A stretch of DNA of 64,000 nt from an uncultured Clostridia bacterium (GCA_934271275.1 CAKQRD010000002.1:138566-202565); one strand, 5' to 3'; numbered from the stretch's first letter, positions 17,450-27,644 are shown. A program made the numbers and translations. Notes: a model not told the origin generated them from the sequence alone.

Positions 17450-18943
17450 CTATTCCGCAACAAAGCATAAAGGAATAAATTCACGCGCATATCCGTTTGA
17501 AATAGATACCTCGATAAGCACTTCGTTAACGGCGTTTACCGTTTCACCGGCTTTCAGCTTTATCGTTTTCGGCTCTGAAATACAGTCGGGCGTAAACGCC
17601 GTCCAGTGCGGAGCCAAAATATCGAATTTGGTCTTATCCGCAGTCAGTTCTTCGGGAAGCCATAACTTTATCCTTACGGTATGCGGTAAATTTCCATACG
17701 TCTTGATATTGTTCAAAATTCTTATTTCAAGCGTTCTTTCTTGTCCCGCAGTTATCCCGAATCCCTCTTTACATCCGATAATCGCCGTCACGCAACCGAC
17801 CTTTTTCTGCATCGTGTTCTCTTTGAGAGTAAAAAGCGAAGCTCTCATAAGATCCGTTTCTTCGCTCTTTCCGTAAGGCAAGAAAAATTTCTTTATTTCT
17901 CCCTCCTCGCATTCCGATCTTTCGCCAAATTCCACCGTTACGGCATTCATTCTGTTAAATCTTAAAACCGAAGGCGCAAGCGACGCTACCTTTTCCGTCA
18001 GTTCGACGCAGTTCTTTACACGAGGGAAAGACACGCACGCGTTTATCGTTCCCGTGACTATCTCGTCGCCTATATACTCACGCCAATCCTTCGGTGTTCC
18101 CTCTGTCCCATGCATAAGTCCGAATATCGCGCCAACCGTACCTGCGGTGCAATCCGTATCGTCTCCGCAATTAAGCGCGGTAAGCATTGACTTTTTGAAA
18201 TCGCCTTCGCCGTACAACAATCCTATAACGACGTACCCGATATTAGACGGCGCCTGAAACCACCCGTCCCCTATATCGGCGTTCATTTGCTGAACGGCGT
18301 TTCTAGTCTCGATGGTATCTATCCCCTTCCCGTAGCTTTCCAGAACGAATTTTACCGTTTTTGCCGTCCTGCTATCCGCAGGTATTTTGGACAAGCCTAT
18401 TTCTATAAGACTTTTTAGGTCGGATACGACGAACGCCGCGCTTTCAAGAGCCGCGACGAAAGCCGCCGAATGCGTTCCCTCACCGTAGCCGTGATCTACC
18501 TTTGCGTCCTCTATCGCAAATCTTACCGCAAGGTCCGGATACGCAGGGGCAAGAGTTGCCCATACTTCCGTTCTTATCCACGCACCGTTAGAATGCTTCC
18601 AAGGGTTTTGAAGTTCGCCACAAAGCGGAGGCATCACTCCCTTTTCCATATTCCTTCTCGCTATGCCGTATTCGTTCCAATACCCCGTTATGAAAGAAAG
18701 CCAGTATTCGCCCAACACCTCGGAAGTTATATTTCTCGGTCCCTCAAACTCCACGGCGTGCAGCCATACAAGTTGTAAATCGAGGTCGTCGTTAGGCAAA
18801 ACCTCGCCTTTCTTCGTAGCGAATCCCTTTACGTCGAGAATATCGCGTTTGCTTTCGTACGGCGCGCCGATAGTTCCGCCCATATTTTTCCCGAGCCAAC
18901 AAGCATATACCTTATCCTTGTATTCTTTGAAATTAAGTTTCAT
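17450..18943 (-). CDS. ADP-ribosylglycohydrolase-fold protein with C-terminal beta domain
   Basis: A 497-residue protein. Residues 1 to about 330 match the ADP-ribosylglycohydrolase family: WLGKNMGGTIGAPYE, then the acidic metal motif NDDLDLQL, and near the end GDDTDCTAGTVGAIFGL, the hallmark DDxD metal site. Residues 340-497 form an additional strand-rich domain of unknown type. The family removes ADP-ribose from proteins or hydrolyses related N-glycosides with two magnesium ions. Proteins of this size occur often in glycan-use clusters of Clostridia and Bacteroidota, and their true substrate there may be a sugar glycoside, not ADP-ribose; this is inference from context. No signal peptide is seen. 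Confidence 0.85.
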   Translation of the reverse strand: MKLNFKEYKDKVYACWLGKNMGGTIGAPYESKRDILDVKGFATKKGEVLPNDDLDLQLVWLHAVEFEGPRNITSEVLGEYWLSFITGYWNEYGIARRNMEKGVMPPLCGELQNPWKHSNGAWIRTEVWATLAPAYPDLAVRFAIEDAKVDHGYGEGTHSAAFVAALESAAFVVSDLKSLIEIGLSKIPADSRTAKTVKFVLESYGKGIDTIETRNAVQQMNADIGDGWFQAPSNIGYVVIGLLYGEGDFKKSMLTALNCGDDTDCTAGTVGAIFGLMHGTEGTPKDWREYIGDEIVTGTINACVSFPRVKNCVELTEKVASLAPSVLRFNRMNAVTVEFGERSECEEGEIKKFFLPYGKSEETDLMRASLFTLKENTMQKKVGCVTAIIGCKEGFGITAGQERTLEIRILNNIKTYGNLPHTVRIKLWLPEELTADKTKFDILAPHWTAFTPDCISEPKTIKLKAGETVNAVNEVLIEVSISNGYAREFIPLCFVAE

Positions 18944-18991
18944 AATCGTTCCTCGTAGTAAAAACTTCTTTCGGCAAAAGCCAAGCTTTTA

Positions 18992-20812
18992 TTATTTTAT
19001 AATCAAAGTAACCCCGTCCGGACGTTTCGTAACGTCGTTCTCGTAATACTCTACAGATTTCGCGTAAATAATAACGTTTTGGTAAACAGAAGTGTTCCTC
19101 TCGTTATTATATCCGCCGAAGATTCTTTGAAGCGTTTTTCCTTCGGCGTTTATAGTGACGTTTCTGAACGTGCAACGCCGCATATCCTGACTGATAAGTA
19201 CGCCGCATTCTCTCTGCTCCGAACTCGGTTTGCATGCGGAATCGGCAGTTAAGGTTATCTCTATATTTTCAAACGTCGCGCCCGCCGCGCATCTTGCAAA
19301 CAACGCTTCTTTATCTCCTCCGTACGCGTAATTCGGAAAATTGACGTTCTTGATAACGGCACCTTCGCCCATCTGCGCGGTTAAACCGTAAAACGCAGAC
19401 TTGACGTTCTTAATCGAGTATCCCGCTCCGTCGAGCGTACCTCTGAATCCGTTAGACCAATCGAAATCAGTCGCCCATACGCCCGTTTCCTTCCAACCTA
19501 AATCCAAATCACCAGTCAATGCAAAATAACCCAAAATGCGGTCGCCTTTCCACTGCACGACGATTGCGGTTACGAAATCGTTAAAAGTTGACAGCTTTTT
19601 TGTTATAATAAGTGATTTCAAGGTATAAACCCGAACGCTCCGCGCGCCTTCTAATTCGATTTTAAGCGTTTTCTCGCCGTAAATATCCGTGCCGAAAACC
19701 TCGGCTTTTATCCTTACAACCCCATCCTTATAATCAAATAAAGAAGCGTCTAATTTTTCCTCATTTGCGGACGCGCGTACTATTTTACCGATATCCGCAG
19801 CTTCGGGAAGCGCGATCTCAAAGGTTTTCGTTCCCGCGCTCTCGTATTTTCTCTTTTGTTGCGACTTGTCTGCGATGATTTTCGTATCAAGATCGAACTC
19901 GAAAGGCTTTTCACTTTCAATCGTCGAATAAAAATAATCTTTAATAACGTAAACGTTTACCGATACTTCCGTTCCGTCATAAACGGTGGTAAGCGTGGTC
20001 ACTCCCTCGTTTCCCATAACGAGAATACCGTTTTCGCCTATCGAAGCAATCGATTCGTCGGCAATCTTCCAAAGCAGCTCATCATCAGGAACTCGCCCGT
20101 TGTCGTCGTAAATTTCCACGTCGGAAGTGAAAACTTCGTTATCCGTTCTCACCTGCAAATTACCGTCAACCGCACCCTTACCGTTTACAACATAAACGAT
20201 TCCGACAGTTCTGACCTCTACGTTTATCGTTTCCGCATATAACACGCCGAATATCGTAGTGGAAACGGTAAAAGAGGCTTTCCCCGTTTCTAAACCGATG
20301 AATTTAACGGTATTTCCGGAAACGACTGCTTCGGCAATTTTCCCCGCGCCTTCCTCGACTGCATCGCAGGAAAATTCAAGATACTCGACAAGAGAAACTC
20401 CCTTATAGAAAGCGTTTGCCGTAATCGTATATTCTCCGCCTTTCGCTACCACGACGTCGTTTTCTATAAGAAGCGCAGGAGTTGCATTTTTCTTCAACAC
20501 CGTCACCGAACAAGTATCGGAGTATTTTCCGCTCGTTGCCGTGATCTCGCATTTACCTTCCGCATAACGCGAAGTGAGCAAGCCGTTTTCGTCTACCGAC
20601 ACGACGGACGGATCGGAGCTTTTCCAAGTAATTTCGCCGACGTTTTCGGTTTCGCAATTCAGTAGATAGGTATCGAAATTATCCATTATCAATACGGAAT
20701 CTACGATATTAAGAACCCCGTTTTCCTCCGAACCGCCGCAAGCGGCAATACAAAAAACGGATAACATTACAATTAAACAAATCGGTATATATTTTTTTAG
20801 AAGATTTTTCAT
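18992..20812 (-). CDS. Lipoprotein with BIG2 Ig-like domain and GLUG/beta-helix-like module
   Basis: A 606-residue lipoprotein. The ATG at 20812 gives a standard signal (MKNLLKKYIPICLIVMLSVF then the lipobox IAAC), so it is preferred over an ATG six codons earlier. After the cysteine comes a bacterial Ig-like (BIG2) domain (ITWKSSDPSVVSVDENGLLT), further Ig-like repeats, and a C-terminal module with FRGTLDGAGYSIKNV and FENIEI that resembles right-handed beta-helix or GLUG repeats. The same module is found in the proteins at 30653, 33754 and 36436. It is attached to the outer face of the membrane and probably binds glycan or presents partner domains. It directly follows the DUF4838 lipoprotein gene, with which it nearly overlaps. 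Confidence 0.78.
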   Translation of the reverse strand: MKNLLKKYIPICLIVMLSVFCIAACGGSEENGVLNIVDSVLIMDNFDTYLLNCETENVGEITWKSSDPSVVSVDENGLLTSRYAEGKCEITATSGKYSDTCSVTVLKKNATPALLIENDVVVAKGGEYTITANAFYKGVSLVEYLEFSCDAVEEGAGKIAEAVVSGNTVKFIGLETGKASFTVSTTIFGVLYAETINVEVRTVGIVYVVNGKGAVDGNLQVRTDNEVFTSDVEIYDDNGRVPDDELLWKIADESIASIGENGILVMGNEGVTTLTTVYDGTEVSVNVYVIKDYFYSTIESEKPFEFDLDTKIIADKSQQKRKYESAGTKTFEIALPEAADIGKIVRASANEEKLDASLFDYKDGVVRIKAEVFGTDIYGEKTLKIELEGARSVRVYTLKSLIITKKLSTFNDFVTAIVVQWKGDRILGYFALTGDLDLGWKETGVWATDFDWSNGFRGTLDGAGYSIKNVKSAFYGLTAQMGEGAVIKNVNFPNYAYGGDKEALFARCAAGATFENIEITLTADSACKPSSEQRECGVLISQDMRRCTFRNVTINAEGKTLQRIFGGYNNERNTSVYQNVIIYAKSVEYYENDVTKRPDGVTLIIK

Positions 20813-20814
20813 AA

Positions 20815-22809
20815 TTAATCTATACCCCACTGCTTATAGACGGAAGTTATATAGTCGTGTTCTTTATGCTGGACAAGTCCGAGTTCGTCTGCTTCGGCTT
20901 TAAAATCGAGTCGTAATTGTAAAAGCTGTGACGAAGTATAGGTACTTTCGTGCAACGTACAAAGAGCGTATTTAGGGAACAACTCTTCTATCTTGATATG
21001 CTTTATAATATTTTTGTATAGAGTCGGATTTTCAAGTTCAAGATACGCTACGGCTTTGCGTGCTTTTTCCATAATCGCAAGCCAGTCTTCGAGCATTTCC
21101 CTAGGCCAGTAATGCGGCGTGGTGGAAAGACCTATCTCCTCGTAGATTCCGCCGCCCAAGCCGTAATCTCTCACCGATTCGAGATAAGTTTCCCATTGCC
21201 GCAATTCGTTATAATATTGTTCCATTATATCCGCCGCCGCGCCGTAATAGTTTTTGAAAAATTTATCTTTCAGTTCCTCATAAGAAACGGTTACGTCAAA
21301 CTGCGCTTTTGAATCAAGGTATTCTTTAAGCTTTCCGAAGCAGGTTACGTTTTCGCTCCAACGCTGTCCCTGATTATACATAATGTTCGCGCCCTGCTGC
21401 TTAAAGAAATAATAATTATCTATCATTGCCGAATAAGTATTATACGGGAACATATAGTGATGAAAGTTCGTTTCGTATAACCAAGACATTATATGGTCGG
21501 TATATTTGCTCCACGCGCGAACGGTATCGGCATACACGCGATTTTCCTCGTCGTAAAACGAGTAAACGTATTTAGCATAAATCGGAGCGATGAAAACCGT
21601 AATATTCGGGCTGCATTTAAGAGTCGGATCTTCTTCTACGGGAGTTGTCGGCGGATTATACGATGTCTGGTACGCGAAAAACGCAATCTGAACCGTCCTG
21701 CGCTCCGTTCCCGTTTTTTCTGCATATTCGGTCAATGCCGCCTGAAATTTTTCGTCAAGGTCGTTAAGATAGCGAATTATCGTCGCCGAAATCGATCCGT
21801 CCTTTTCCACGACTTTCGTACATTCGTCGCAATCGCAACAAACGGGTTCATCTGCCTGCGTTACCGTAACCACGCCCTGATCCGGTTGAGCGAGAACGCA
21901 TTCAAGCATTACGTTAAGCATCGTTTGCTGCATCTCTTCGTATTCGGCTTTATCACCGTGCGCCGTGTAACAAAGCTGTTTATTCGTAGAATTATACCAT
22001 TTATAATGGTCGCCGTACTTTTCGAGCGGTAAATAGTAGAAAATATTATGAACCGCGGCTTTATTAGTCTTTCCGCCGTCCTGACTTATATAGGTGAAAA
22101 GACTTTGATAATTGAAGCCCATTCCATACAACCCGTCCTGAGTCATATAGTTCGTATAATTTCTGTAATCGAAATCGGGGCGTTCGATTATTTCCATATC
22201 GGGCAGCGTTTCCCCGCCGTTTTCAAAAACAACGGTATCGTGCGCTATCATATCGTAACCGACGCACTCTCTCAAAAACGCAAGCGCGCCCATCTGATAC
22301 CCGTCGTTCATAAACACCTCTATAAACACGGAATCGCCGAACGATTTAATATAATAACCGGCAGGGCCAAGCTCGTCCTCTGGCATCGTGAGTTTGCACG
22401 ACGAAAAAATATCTTTACAACCGATTATTATATATTTCGACGACGCGGAAACTTCAAAAGTCTGCGTACCGTCGTATGCTTCTATCGGAAATTGCGCGCC
22501 CGTAGCGTTAAAAAGCTGTCCCGCAATAAAGCTCGCCGCGCGTACAGCGTAATTATTTCTTGCGTCCGCCACGATTTTGTATTCGGTAATCGCGGCTTTG
22601 GTATTCGCGTTTTTGACGAACGTCCGCGAAGACGGAGTAACGTTTACTTTATGCAAAGCGTTATCGATCTCTCCGCGGTCAAGCCTGTCCGAAACGGTAT
22701 TTTCGGGCGTTAAAGTGCCGTTTGAATCGCTCTTACACCCTGTAAACAGCATCGCGGTAAAAGCCATAACCGCGGCTATACCGACGGATAATATTTTATT
22801 CATTTTCAT
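20815..22809 (-). CDS. DUF4838 lipoprotein, putative glycoside hydrolase
   Basis: A 664-residue lipoprotein (signal MNKILSVGIAAVMAFTAMLF, lipobox TGCK). Residues 60-210 look like the alpha-glucuronidase N-terminal domain (sugar-binding Rossmann-like fold: YKIVADARNNYAVRAASFIAGQL, SKYIIIGC). Residues 215-660 match DUF4838, a predicted TIM-barrel glycosidase region. It has a TQADEPVCCDCDEC acidic/cysteine motif and a run of aromatic residues (FHHYMFPYNTYSAM) expected in a substrate cleft. The paralogue at 30653-33736 has the corresponding CQCSVC motif and the same ending (YKQWGID against YSNWGINA). DUF4838 proteins are frequent in polysaccharide loci but few have been assayed, so the substrate is unknown. 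The enzyme would act outside the cell. Confidence 0.8.
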   Translation of the reverse strand: MKMNKILSVGIAAVMAFTAMLFTGCKSDSNGTLTPENTVSDRLDRGEIDNALHKVNVTPSSRTFVKNANTKAAITEYKIVADARNNYAVRAASFIAGQLFNATGAQFPIEAYDGTQTFEVSASSKYIIIGCKDIFSSCKLTMPEDELGPAGYYIKSFGDSVFIEVFMNDGYQMGALAFLRECVGYDMIAHDTVVFENGGETLPDMEIIERPDFDYRNYTNYMTQDGLYGMGFNYQSLFTYISQDGGKTNKAAVHNIFYYLPLEKYGDHYKWYNSTNKQLCYTAHGDKAEYEEMQQTMLNVMLECVLAQPDQGVVTVTQADEPVCCDCDECTKVVEKDGSISATIIRYLNDLDEKFQAALTEYAEKTGTERRTVQIAFFAYQTSYNPPTTPVEEDPTLKCSPNITVFIAPIYAKYVYSFYDEENRVYADTVRAWSKYTDHIMSWLYETNFHHYMFPYNTYSAMIDNYYFFKQQGANIMYNQGQRWSENVTCFGKLKEYLDSKAQFDVTVSYEELKDKFFKNYYGAAADIMEQYYNELRQWETYLESVRDYGLGGGIYEEIGLSTTPHYWPREMLEDWLAIMEKARKAVAYLELENPTLYKNIIKHIKIEELFPKYALCTLHESTYTSSQLLQLRLDFKAEADELGLVQHKEHDYITSVYKQWGID

Positions 22810-22824
22810 TTTTCGGTTACCTCT

Positions 22825-25809
22825 CTACTTCACAGTAACGTAATGCGTTTCGGAGAAAATATTACCGGCTTCGTCCACTGCCATTATTCTCACACGATAA
22901 ACGCCTTTATGATTCATTTTTATAGAATTTCCGGGCAACATTATAAATTGATGCACAGGAGTTTCTATGAATACGCGGACGATTATTTTATCTTCCGCCG
23001 AATGATTATCGGAAACCGTGTAGTTCGGAACGACAAAAAAATCGCCCGCATTCAGTTCCGTTGCAAACTCGCCTTTCCATACTATCACGGGCGGTTCTTT
23101 ATCCGTCACGCTTAAAGAATAACGAAGGAAAGTCGGATTAGTTTTTGAAACGAAGCTCTCCGCCTCCTCTATCCGATAACTCACCAGATAGTCGCCGATA
23201 GAATCCAAAGCAATCTCATAATCTCTGTAAGGATCTGCGTTAGCAAGCAACACTCCGTCAACGGAGTGCATAGGACTTCCGTCGGGAGCCGTAACCGTCA
23301 AAGTATAAACGACGTTGGGAGAATATACGTCGTAAGCCGTAGGCGCGACGATTTTATATCTCGTTCCCATATCGAAAACGCCGCCCGTTTCGCTCCTCGC
23401 AAATATTACGGGCGCTACTCTGTCCGTTCTCGAAGCGTTCAAAGTACAATTTCCGAATTCCGAGAACATGAAACCGCCGCCCGCGCCGCAATTTTCGTAT
23501 CCTACCTCGACAAAAACTTTATCCGAAGCGAAAAGCTCTTCATTGAGTTTGGCAACGAGATAACCGTTCACCATTACCGAAAGGTTTTCATAACCGACTT
23601 CATATTCTCCGTTTTCTCCGAATTCCTTACCGATAAGATTGTACCTTTTCCCGCTTATTTCCGCATAAGAATCGTTACCGTTTTTACCTATGATAATTTC
23701 AAAGCCCTTGTCGTGTTCAAATGCGTCGGAAAAACGAATCGTAAGGCGAGTATTCTCCGTCGCCCCCGTCATCGCATTTAATTTAAGATGAGCATAACCC
23801 GCGGAGATTACGTTTGCGAAAACCAACGAGAACGAATTTCCATCGGTAGCAGATAAAACCACTCCCCGTTCTGTCTTTTCCACATCGAACCCGTCTCCTA
23901 CAAAATAATTTTCCAGACTGAAACGCTTGCCGTTATCGTTCGACCACGCCAAAACGCCCACAGCTTCGTGCCGAGTAAGGACAACGCCGCCGCATACCGC
24001 TTCAAAATTTATTTTATCTTTATTTTTATCGACCGTAATAACCGCGTTTTCGCCCGCTTTATACGTTTTGCTTCCGCTTGCGTCTTTAACGACTACGTCG
24101 CATAATACCCTGTTAAGCGTACCGTTTTCGTACGAATACGCGTAATATTCGGGTAAGGCGTACGTTCCGCCCGAAATATAAGTCGGGTAAAAGTCGTAAT
24201 CTTTTTCAAACACGGGAGCGTCGTTCATCGTAATATCAAGCTCGTAAGATTTTGTAATTACCTTGCCGATATAGTCTGTTACGTCGTATTCTACAATCAC
24301 CGTTCCGAGAACGCTTGCGCGGAAACCGCCAAAAACTTCCTCCCTGCCTTCATTTGTCCTTATAAAAGTCCGTATCGTTTTTTTACCGCTTCCGCCTGTT
24401 ATCGAAGACTCTTCAAGTACAGGTAAGCTTACCCATTCGCCGATTTTTACGCTTTTTACCGTGTCATCGGGGAAATCGAAGTCCGCGTCGTCGTAGCTCG
24501 CGTAAACGGTAACAAGTCTCACTTCTTTTTTCGTATTTCCCGTTTTATCGCTGCTTTCGTATACGATTCCGTAAGTTCCTACCCTGTCGGTTTTAAATTT
24601 ACCGTTTTCAGTCTGCACCTTAACCGCGCCCGACATTCCGTAATTGAACCAAACCGTTGTCTTTACTTCGCACTCGCCTGAAAAATCATCGTATGCGGAA
24701 GCAGACGGAATACCGTACTCATAACCTGTCAAGCCTATCGGCATGGTTTCGTATTCGTCGTCTATCGTTATAACCGGCGCGACCGAGTCCTTAAAAACGT
24801 TGTCGCTTAAATCGCTCGTTCCGAAGACCTCGGTTATACATACCGTAGCTGCGGCTCCCGTATATCCGTACGCGCTTACCGAAAGGCGCGCTTTGCCGGA
24901 CGGAAAACCCGTCCAGACTTCACTCGTTAACGTTAAATCGTCAAGGTCGGCGCACATCGTCTTAACGCCGGGATAGCCTAAACAATATAGCTTTTTTTCC
25001 GCGTAATCCATAGCAACGTAGAATTGCGTTGCGTCGGGAGCGGCTACACCGTCCTTACCTGCGGACTTGAACGAAACGTAACTCCACGTTCCGTAACCGT
25101 CGCCGGTGTGTAAGCCTTCGCTTTGATGCACACCGAACGGAGCCTGATTTTGTCCGTTTGCGGCAACGTAAGTGGAATACGTCCAGTCGTAACCGTAATG
25201 ATGTACCTGAAAATATACGGAAGAATCTACCGAATCCGTAAAAGTAAACACAAGCTCGCTGAAATCTGCGGAGTTAGCGGCGTCCGGAACGACGTAGCCC
25301 TTGACAAGGTAATCGTCAGCCGTTACTTTTGTAAAATCAATATAATCCGTAAAAGTAAGGGATTCGTTCTGCGCTATTCTCGCAATCGCTCCCGAAGCGG
25401 AAGCTCTGTCGGGCGTTCCGAATTCAACGGATGACTTGACGTCCGAAACGTCGTATTTCGGATAATCTACTATAAAACTTTTAGCGTCCGCATAAACCTT
25501 TCCGTTCACGGCAACCGAATATTTTATTTCATATTTGCCTGCCTGATCGAGAGTTAAAGTTTTGTCTGTCGTAACGCTCCCGTCGGGATAGCGAGTCATA
25601 AACGAAGCGTCGTAGCTTTTATTTCCTTCGACGTACGTTCTGTCCTTTATTGTCAGTTCGGATTTATAAGGATAACCAGCGGCTACCTCCCAAACCGACC
25701 AGCCCTGTGAATTATTCGCATATATACTTATAATTCCGGATAAAATCAAACATAACGAGGCTATTATACATAAGCTGACGATATAGAATAATCTGTTCTT
25801 GATTTTCAT
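22825..25809 (-). CDS. Large membrane-anchored multi-domain Ig-like surface protein
   Basis: A 994-residue protein with an N-terminal membrane segment (residues 7-30, FYIVSLCIIASLCLILSGII) and an entirely extracellular remainder. Residues 115-340 form a concanavalin- or jelly-roll-like region rich in aromatics (HHYGYDWTYSTY). Repeated Ig/DUF5011-like domains follow, each with the KxVxxAxDxxGN pattern (YESSDKTGNTKKEVRLVTVYA, VMAVDEAGN-like near the C-terminus). Between them is another beta-sandwich (SFSLVFANVISAGYAHLKLNA). There is no sortase signal. It is the last gene before the importer genes in transcription order and probably binds or positions polysaccharide at the cell surface. A catalytic role cannot be seen. 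Confidence 0.75.
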   Translation of the reverse strand: MKIKNRLFYIVSLCIIASLCLILSGIISIYANNSQGWSVWEVAAGYPYKSELTIKDRTYVEGNKSYDASFMTRYPDGSVTTDKTLTLDQAGKYEIKYSVAVNGKVYADAKSFIVDYPKYDVSDVKSSVEFGTPDRASASGAIARIAQNESLTFTDYIDFTKVTADDYLVKGYVVPDAANSADFSELVFTFTDSVDSSVYFQVHHYGYDWTYSTYVAANGQNQAPFGVHQSEGLHTGDGYGTWSYVSFKSAGKDGVAAPDATQFYVAMDYAEKKLYCLGYPGVKTMCADLDDLTLTSEVWTGFPSGKARLSVSAYGYTGAAATVCITEVFGTSDLSDNVFKDSVAPVITIDDEYETMPIGLTGYEYGIPSASAYDDFSGECEVKTTVWFNYGMSGAVKVQTENGKFKTDRVGTYGIVYESSDKTGNTKKEVRLVTVYASYDDADFDFPDDTVKSVKIGEWVSLPVLEESSITGGSGKKTIRTFIRTNEGREEVFGGFRASVLGTVIVEYDVTDYIGKVITKSYELDITMNDAPVFEKDYDFYPTYISGGTYALPEYYAYSYENGTLNRVLCDVVVKDASGSKTYKAGENAVITVDKNKDKINFEAVCGGVVLTRHEAVGVLAWSNDNGKRFSLENYFVGDGFDVEKTERGVVLSATDGNSFSLVFANVISAGYAHLKLNAMTGATENTRLTIRFSDAFEHDKGFEIIIGKNGNDSYAEISGKRYNLIGKEFGENGEYEVGYENLSVMVNGYLVAKLNEELFASDKVFVEVGYENCGAGGGFMFSEFGNCTLNASRTDRVAPVIFARSETGGVFDMGTRYKIVAPTAYDVYSPNVVYTLTVTAPDGSPMHSVDGVLLANADPYRDYEIALDSIGDYLVSYRIEEAESFVSKTNPTFLRYSLSVTDKEPPVIVWKGEFATELNAGDFFVVPNYTVSDNHSAEDKIIVRVFIETPVHQFIMLPGNSIKMNHKGVYRVRIMAVDEAGNIFSETHYVTVK

Positions 25810-25827
25810 AAAAATTCTCCGTAATTT

Positions 25828-26697
25828 TCAGCCTTTAAGCCCGCCCATAGTAAGATTCCCCATAAGCCTTTCCTGAAATATAAGGAACAACAAAAGAACG
25901 GGAGCGGCTACGATAAACGCCAAAGCAATAACCTGCGTCGCATCGCTGAAATTATTGCTGTTAGCATAATAGAACAGCGTATATCCGAGCGTAGGATAAT
26001 ACGGTAGGTATACCTTCGGCGTTTGATAGTTATTCCAGAATTCGACGAAGTTGATGAGCAAAATCGTAAAAAACAAGTTTTTTATAAGCGGTAATACTAT
26101 TTGCAAAAGCACCTGCATATTGCTTGCCCCGTCGATTTTAGCGGCTTCCGAGTACCCCATCGGCAACGCTTTAAACGCGCTGTACATAACGAAGAAATAC
26201 AAGCCCAACATATTAGCCGACAGTATCCACAAGCCCCAGATGTTGTTATGCAGTCCGAGCGCATACGCGACTTTCAGCTCCGAGGGCAAGCTGCCTACGA
26301 TAGGAATAATCATCGTCACGAGAACGATGCCGTATACTATTTTGGAAGTCTTGAAATTAAATCTCGCGCAGGCGTACGCCGTTAAACAGGGAACCAAAGT
26401 TTTGAAAAACGCGCACCCTACCGCATATAACAACGAATTAAGTAAAATTTTGGAAAAACCTGCGGTCTCACCCGGTCTCGCCGCCATAGTAAACTTTTGA
26501 AAAACGTCGGTATAATTAGTAAAATGCCATTCCTTCGGGAATCCGTAGGTGTTTCCGAACGTGATGTCAAGATAAGCGTCTTTAAAAGAGGTTATAAAGC
26601 CCCAGAAAAACAATCCTATCATAGACAGAACGTAAAGCGCAAGCAACACGCCCAACGCCACGAGTAAAGGCGAAATAAGTTTTTTCTGTTTTTTCAT
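25828..26697 (-). CDS. Carbohydrate ABC transporter permease (MalG-type)
   Basis: A 289-residue integral membrane protein with six predicted helices. The cytoplasmic coupling motif is seen as YSEAAKIDGASNMQVLLQIVLPLIKN (the EAA loop, around residue 180). The N-terminal LISPLLVALGVLLALYVLSMIGLFFWGFITSFKD is typical of MalG-like CUT1 subunits, and the protein ends with ERLMGNLTMGGLKG, the common 'xGxxxGGVKG' end. It forms the channel together with the permease encoded just upstream and receives substrate from the lipoprotein at 27668-29377. No ATPase gene is nearby. Such systems often use a shared MsmK-type ATPase encoded elsewhere. Confidence 0.93.
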   Translation of the reverse strand: MKKQKKLISPLLVALGVLLALYVLSMIGLFFWGFITSFKDAYLDITFGNTYGFPKEWHFTNYTDVFQKFTMAARPGETAGFSKILLNSLLYAVGCAFFKTLVPCLTAYACARFNFKTSKIVYGIVLVTMIIPIVGSLPSELKVAYALGLHNNIWGLWILSANMLGLYFFVMYSAFKALPMGYSEAAKIDGASNMQVLLQIVLPLIKNLFFTILLINFVEFWNNYQTPKVYLPYYPTLGYTLFYYANSNNFSDATQVIALAFIVAAPVLLLFLIFQERLMGNLTMGGLKG

Positions 26698-26709
26698 ATG
26701 TTTTTCTCC

Positions 26710-27630
26710 TTATTCCTGCGGTCCGTATTTATCAAGCACCCAACGAATACCCATGGTTATCGGAATTACTATCAACGTAACGATTAAGCTCAACGCCGCC
26801 GCACGATTAAACCAAACTACGTCCCAAACGTTTCTCGAAGCGTAATCCTGAACGAGGTTAAACAAGTAATACCCCATCGTTCCGGAGTCAAATGCAACGC
26901 TTCCGCCGTAGAAAGAGAAAATATTATATTGATTAGTGCAAATCGTCGCAACTCCCGTAACCAAAAACACCGAAGCCGTCGGAAAGGCAAACGGAAGAAC
27001 GATATATATGAATTCCTGAAAACTGTTTACGCCGTCAAGATGAGCCGCTTCCAGAGTTTCGGGAGAAAGCTCTCCCATTTTATTAGAATAAATAAGCGTA
27101 GTCGTTCCGAAATTCGTCCAGATATAAAAGAACAACACCGCCTTATAAGACGAACGGTCGAGAGCGTTGAAAAGTGCCTGTCCTTTAACGTTTATGCCAA
27201 ACCAATCGAATAGTAAATCCGCGGCGGCGGTATCTAAAAATTCCGAAAACAATACCACCATAACCATACTCGAAACTATCGACGGTAAAAACAGAAAGAA
27301 CCTGAACAGTTTGCCGCAAACAGCCTTTTTAAATATATAATAGGCAAACAACAAACCCAAAGGAACGCTGATAACCATAGTTATCGCAAAAAATTCCAAC
27401 GACGTAAGCAACGCGTCTAAAACCGCCGGAAACATCGCGTCGGAAAAAACGTATCTGAAATGTTCGAGGGAAAAACCGCCGTTAACTCCTTCAAACGCTA
27501 ATTTGAAGGAGTTAAGATTTACCACCACATAAAAAACCGCAAATTGCAAAAGCGGCCATGCAATCAACGCCAAATGAAAGATAAAATCGCCTCTTTGCGC
27601 TTTCATCGTCTTTTTACCGTTCGTCAACAT
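26710..27630 (-). CDS. Carbohydrate ABC transporter permease (MalF-type)
   Basis: A 306-residue membrane protein with about six helices. The EAA coupling loop reads LSPETLEAAHLDGVNSFQEF, and the family pattern of a long first periplasmic-equivalent loop (VNLNSFKLAFEGVNGGFSLEHF) is present. The start at 27630 has AAGGTG six bases upstream. It lies 12 bases before the second permease and 37 bases after the binding-protein gene. That gap holds an 18-bp perfect palindrome. Together with 25828-26697 it forms the translocation path of a CUT1-type oligosaccharide importer. Confidence 0.93.
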   Translation of the reverse strand: MLTNGKKTMKAQRGDFIFHLALIAWPLLQFAVFYVVVNLNSFKLAFEGVNGGFSLEHFRYVFSDAMFPAVLDALLTSLEFFAITMVISVPLGLLFAYYIFKKAVCGKLFRFFLFLPSIVSSMVMVVLFSEFLDTAAADLLFDWFGINVKGQALFNALDRSSYKAVLFFYIWTNFGTTTLIYSNKMGELSPETLEAAHLDGVNSFQEFIYIVLPFAFPTASVFLVTGVATICTNQYNIFSFYGGSVAFDSGTMGYYLFNLVQDYASRNVWDVVWFNRAAALSLIVTLIVIPITMGIRWVLDKYGPQE

Positions 27631-27644
27631 ACACTCACCTTAAC

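Noticed and set aside
17397..17468. Longer N-terminus for the alpha-galactosidase
   Set aside because: It would overlap the previous gene and lacks a ribosome binding site; the ATG at 17396 has AAAGGAGAG at the right distance.
21493..22713. Plus-strand frames opposite the DUF4838 lipoprotein gene
   Set aside because: They are rich in Arg, Phe and Tyr, have no domain, and run against a well-supported lipoprotein.
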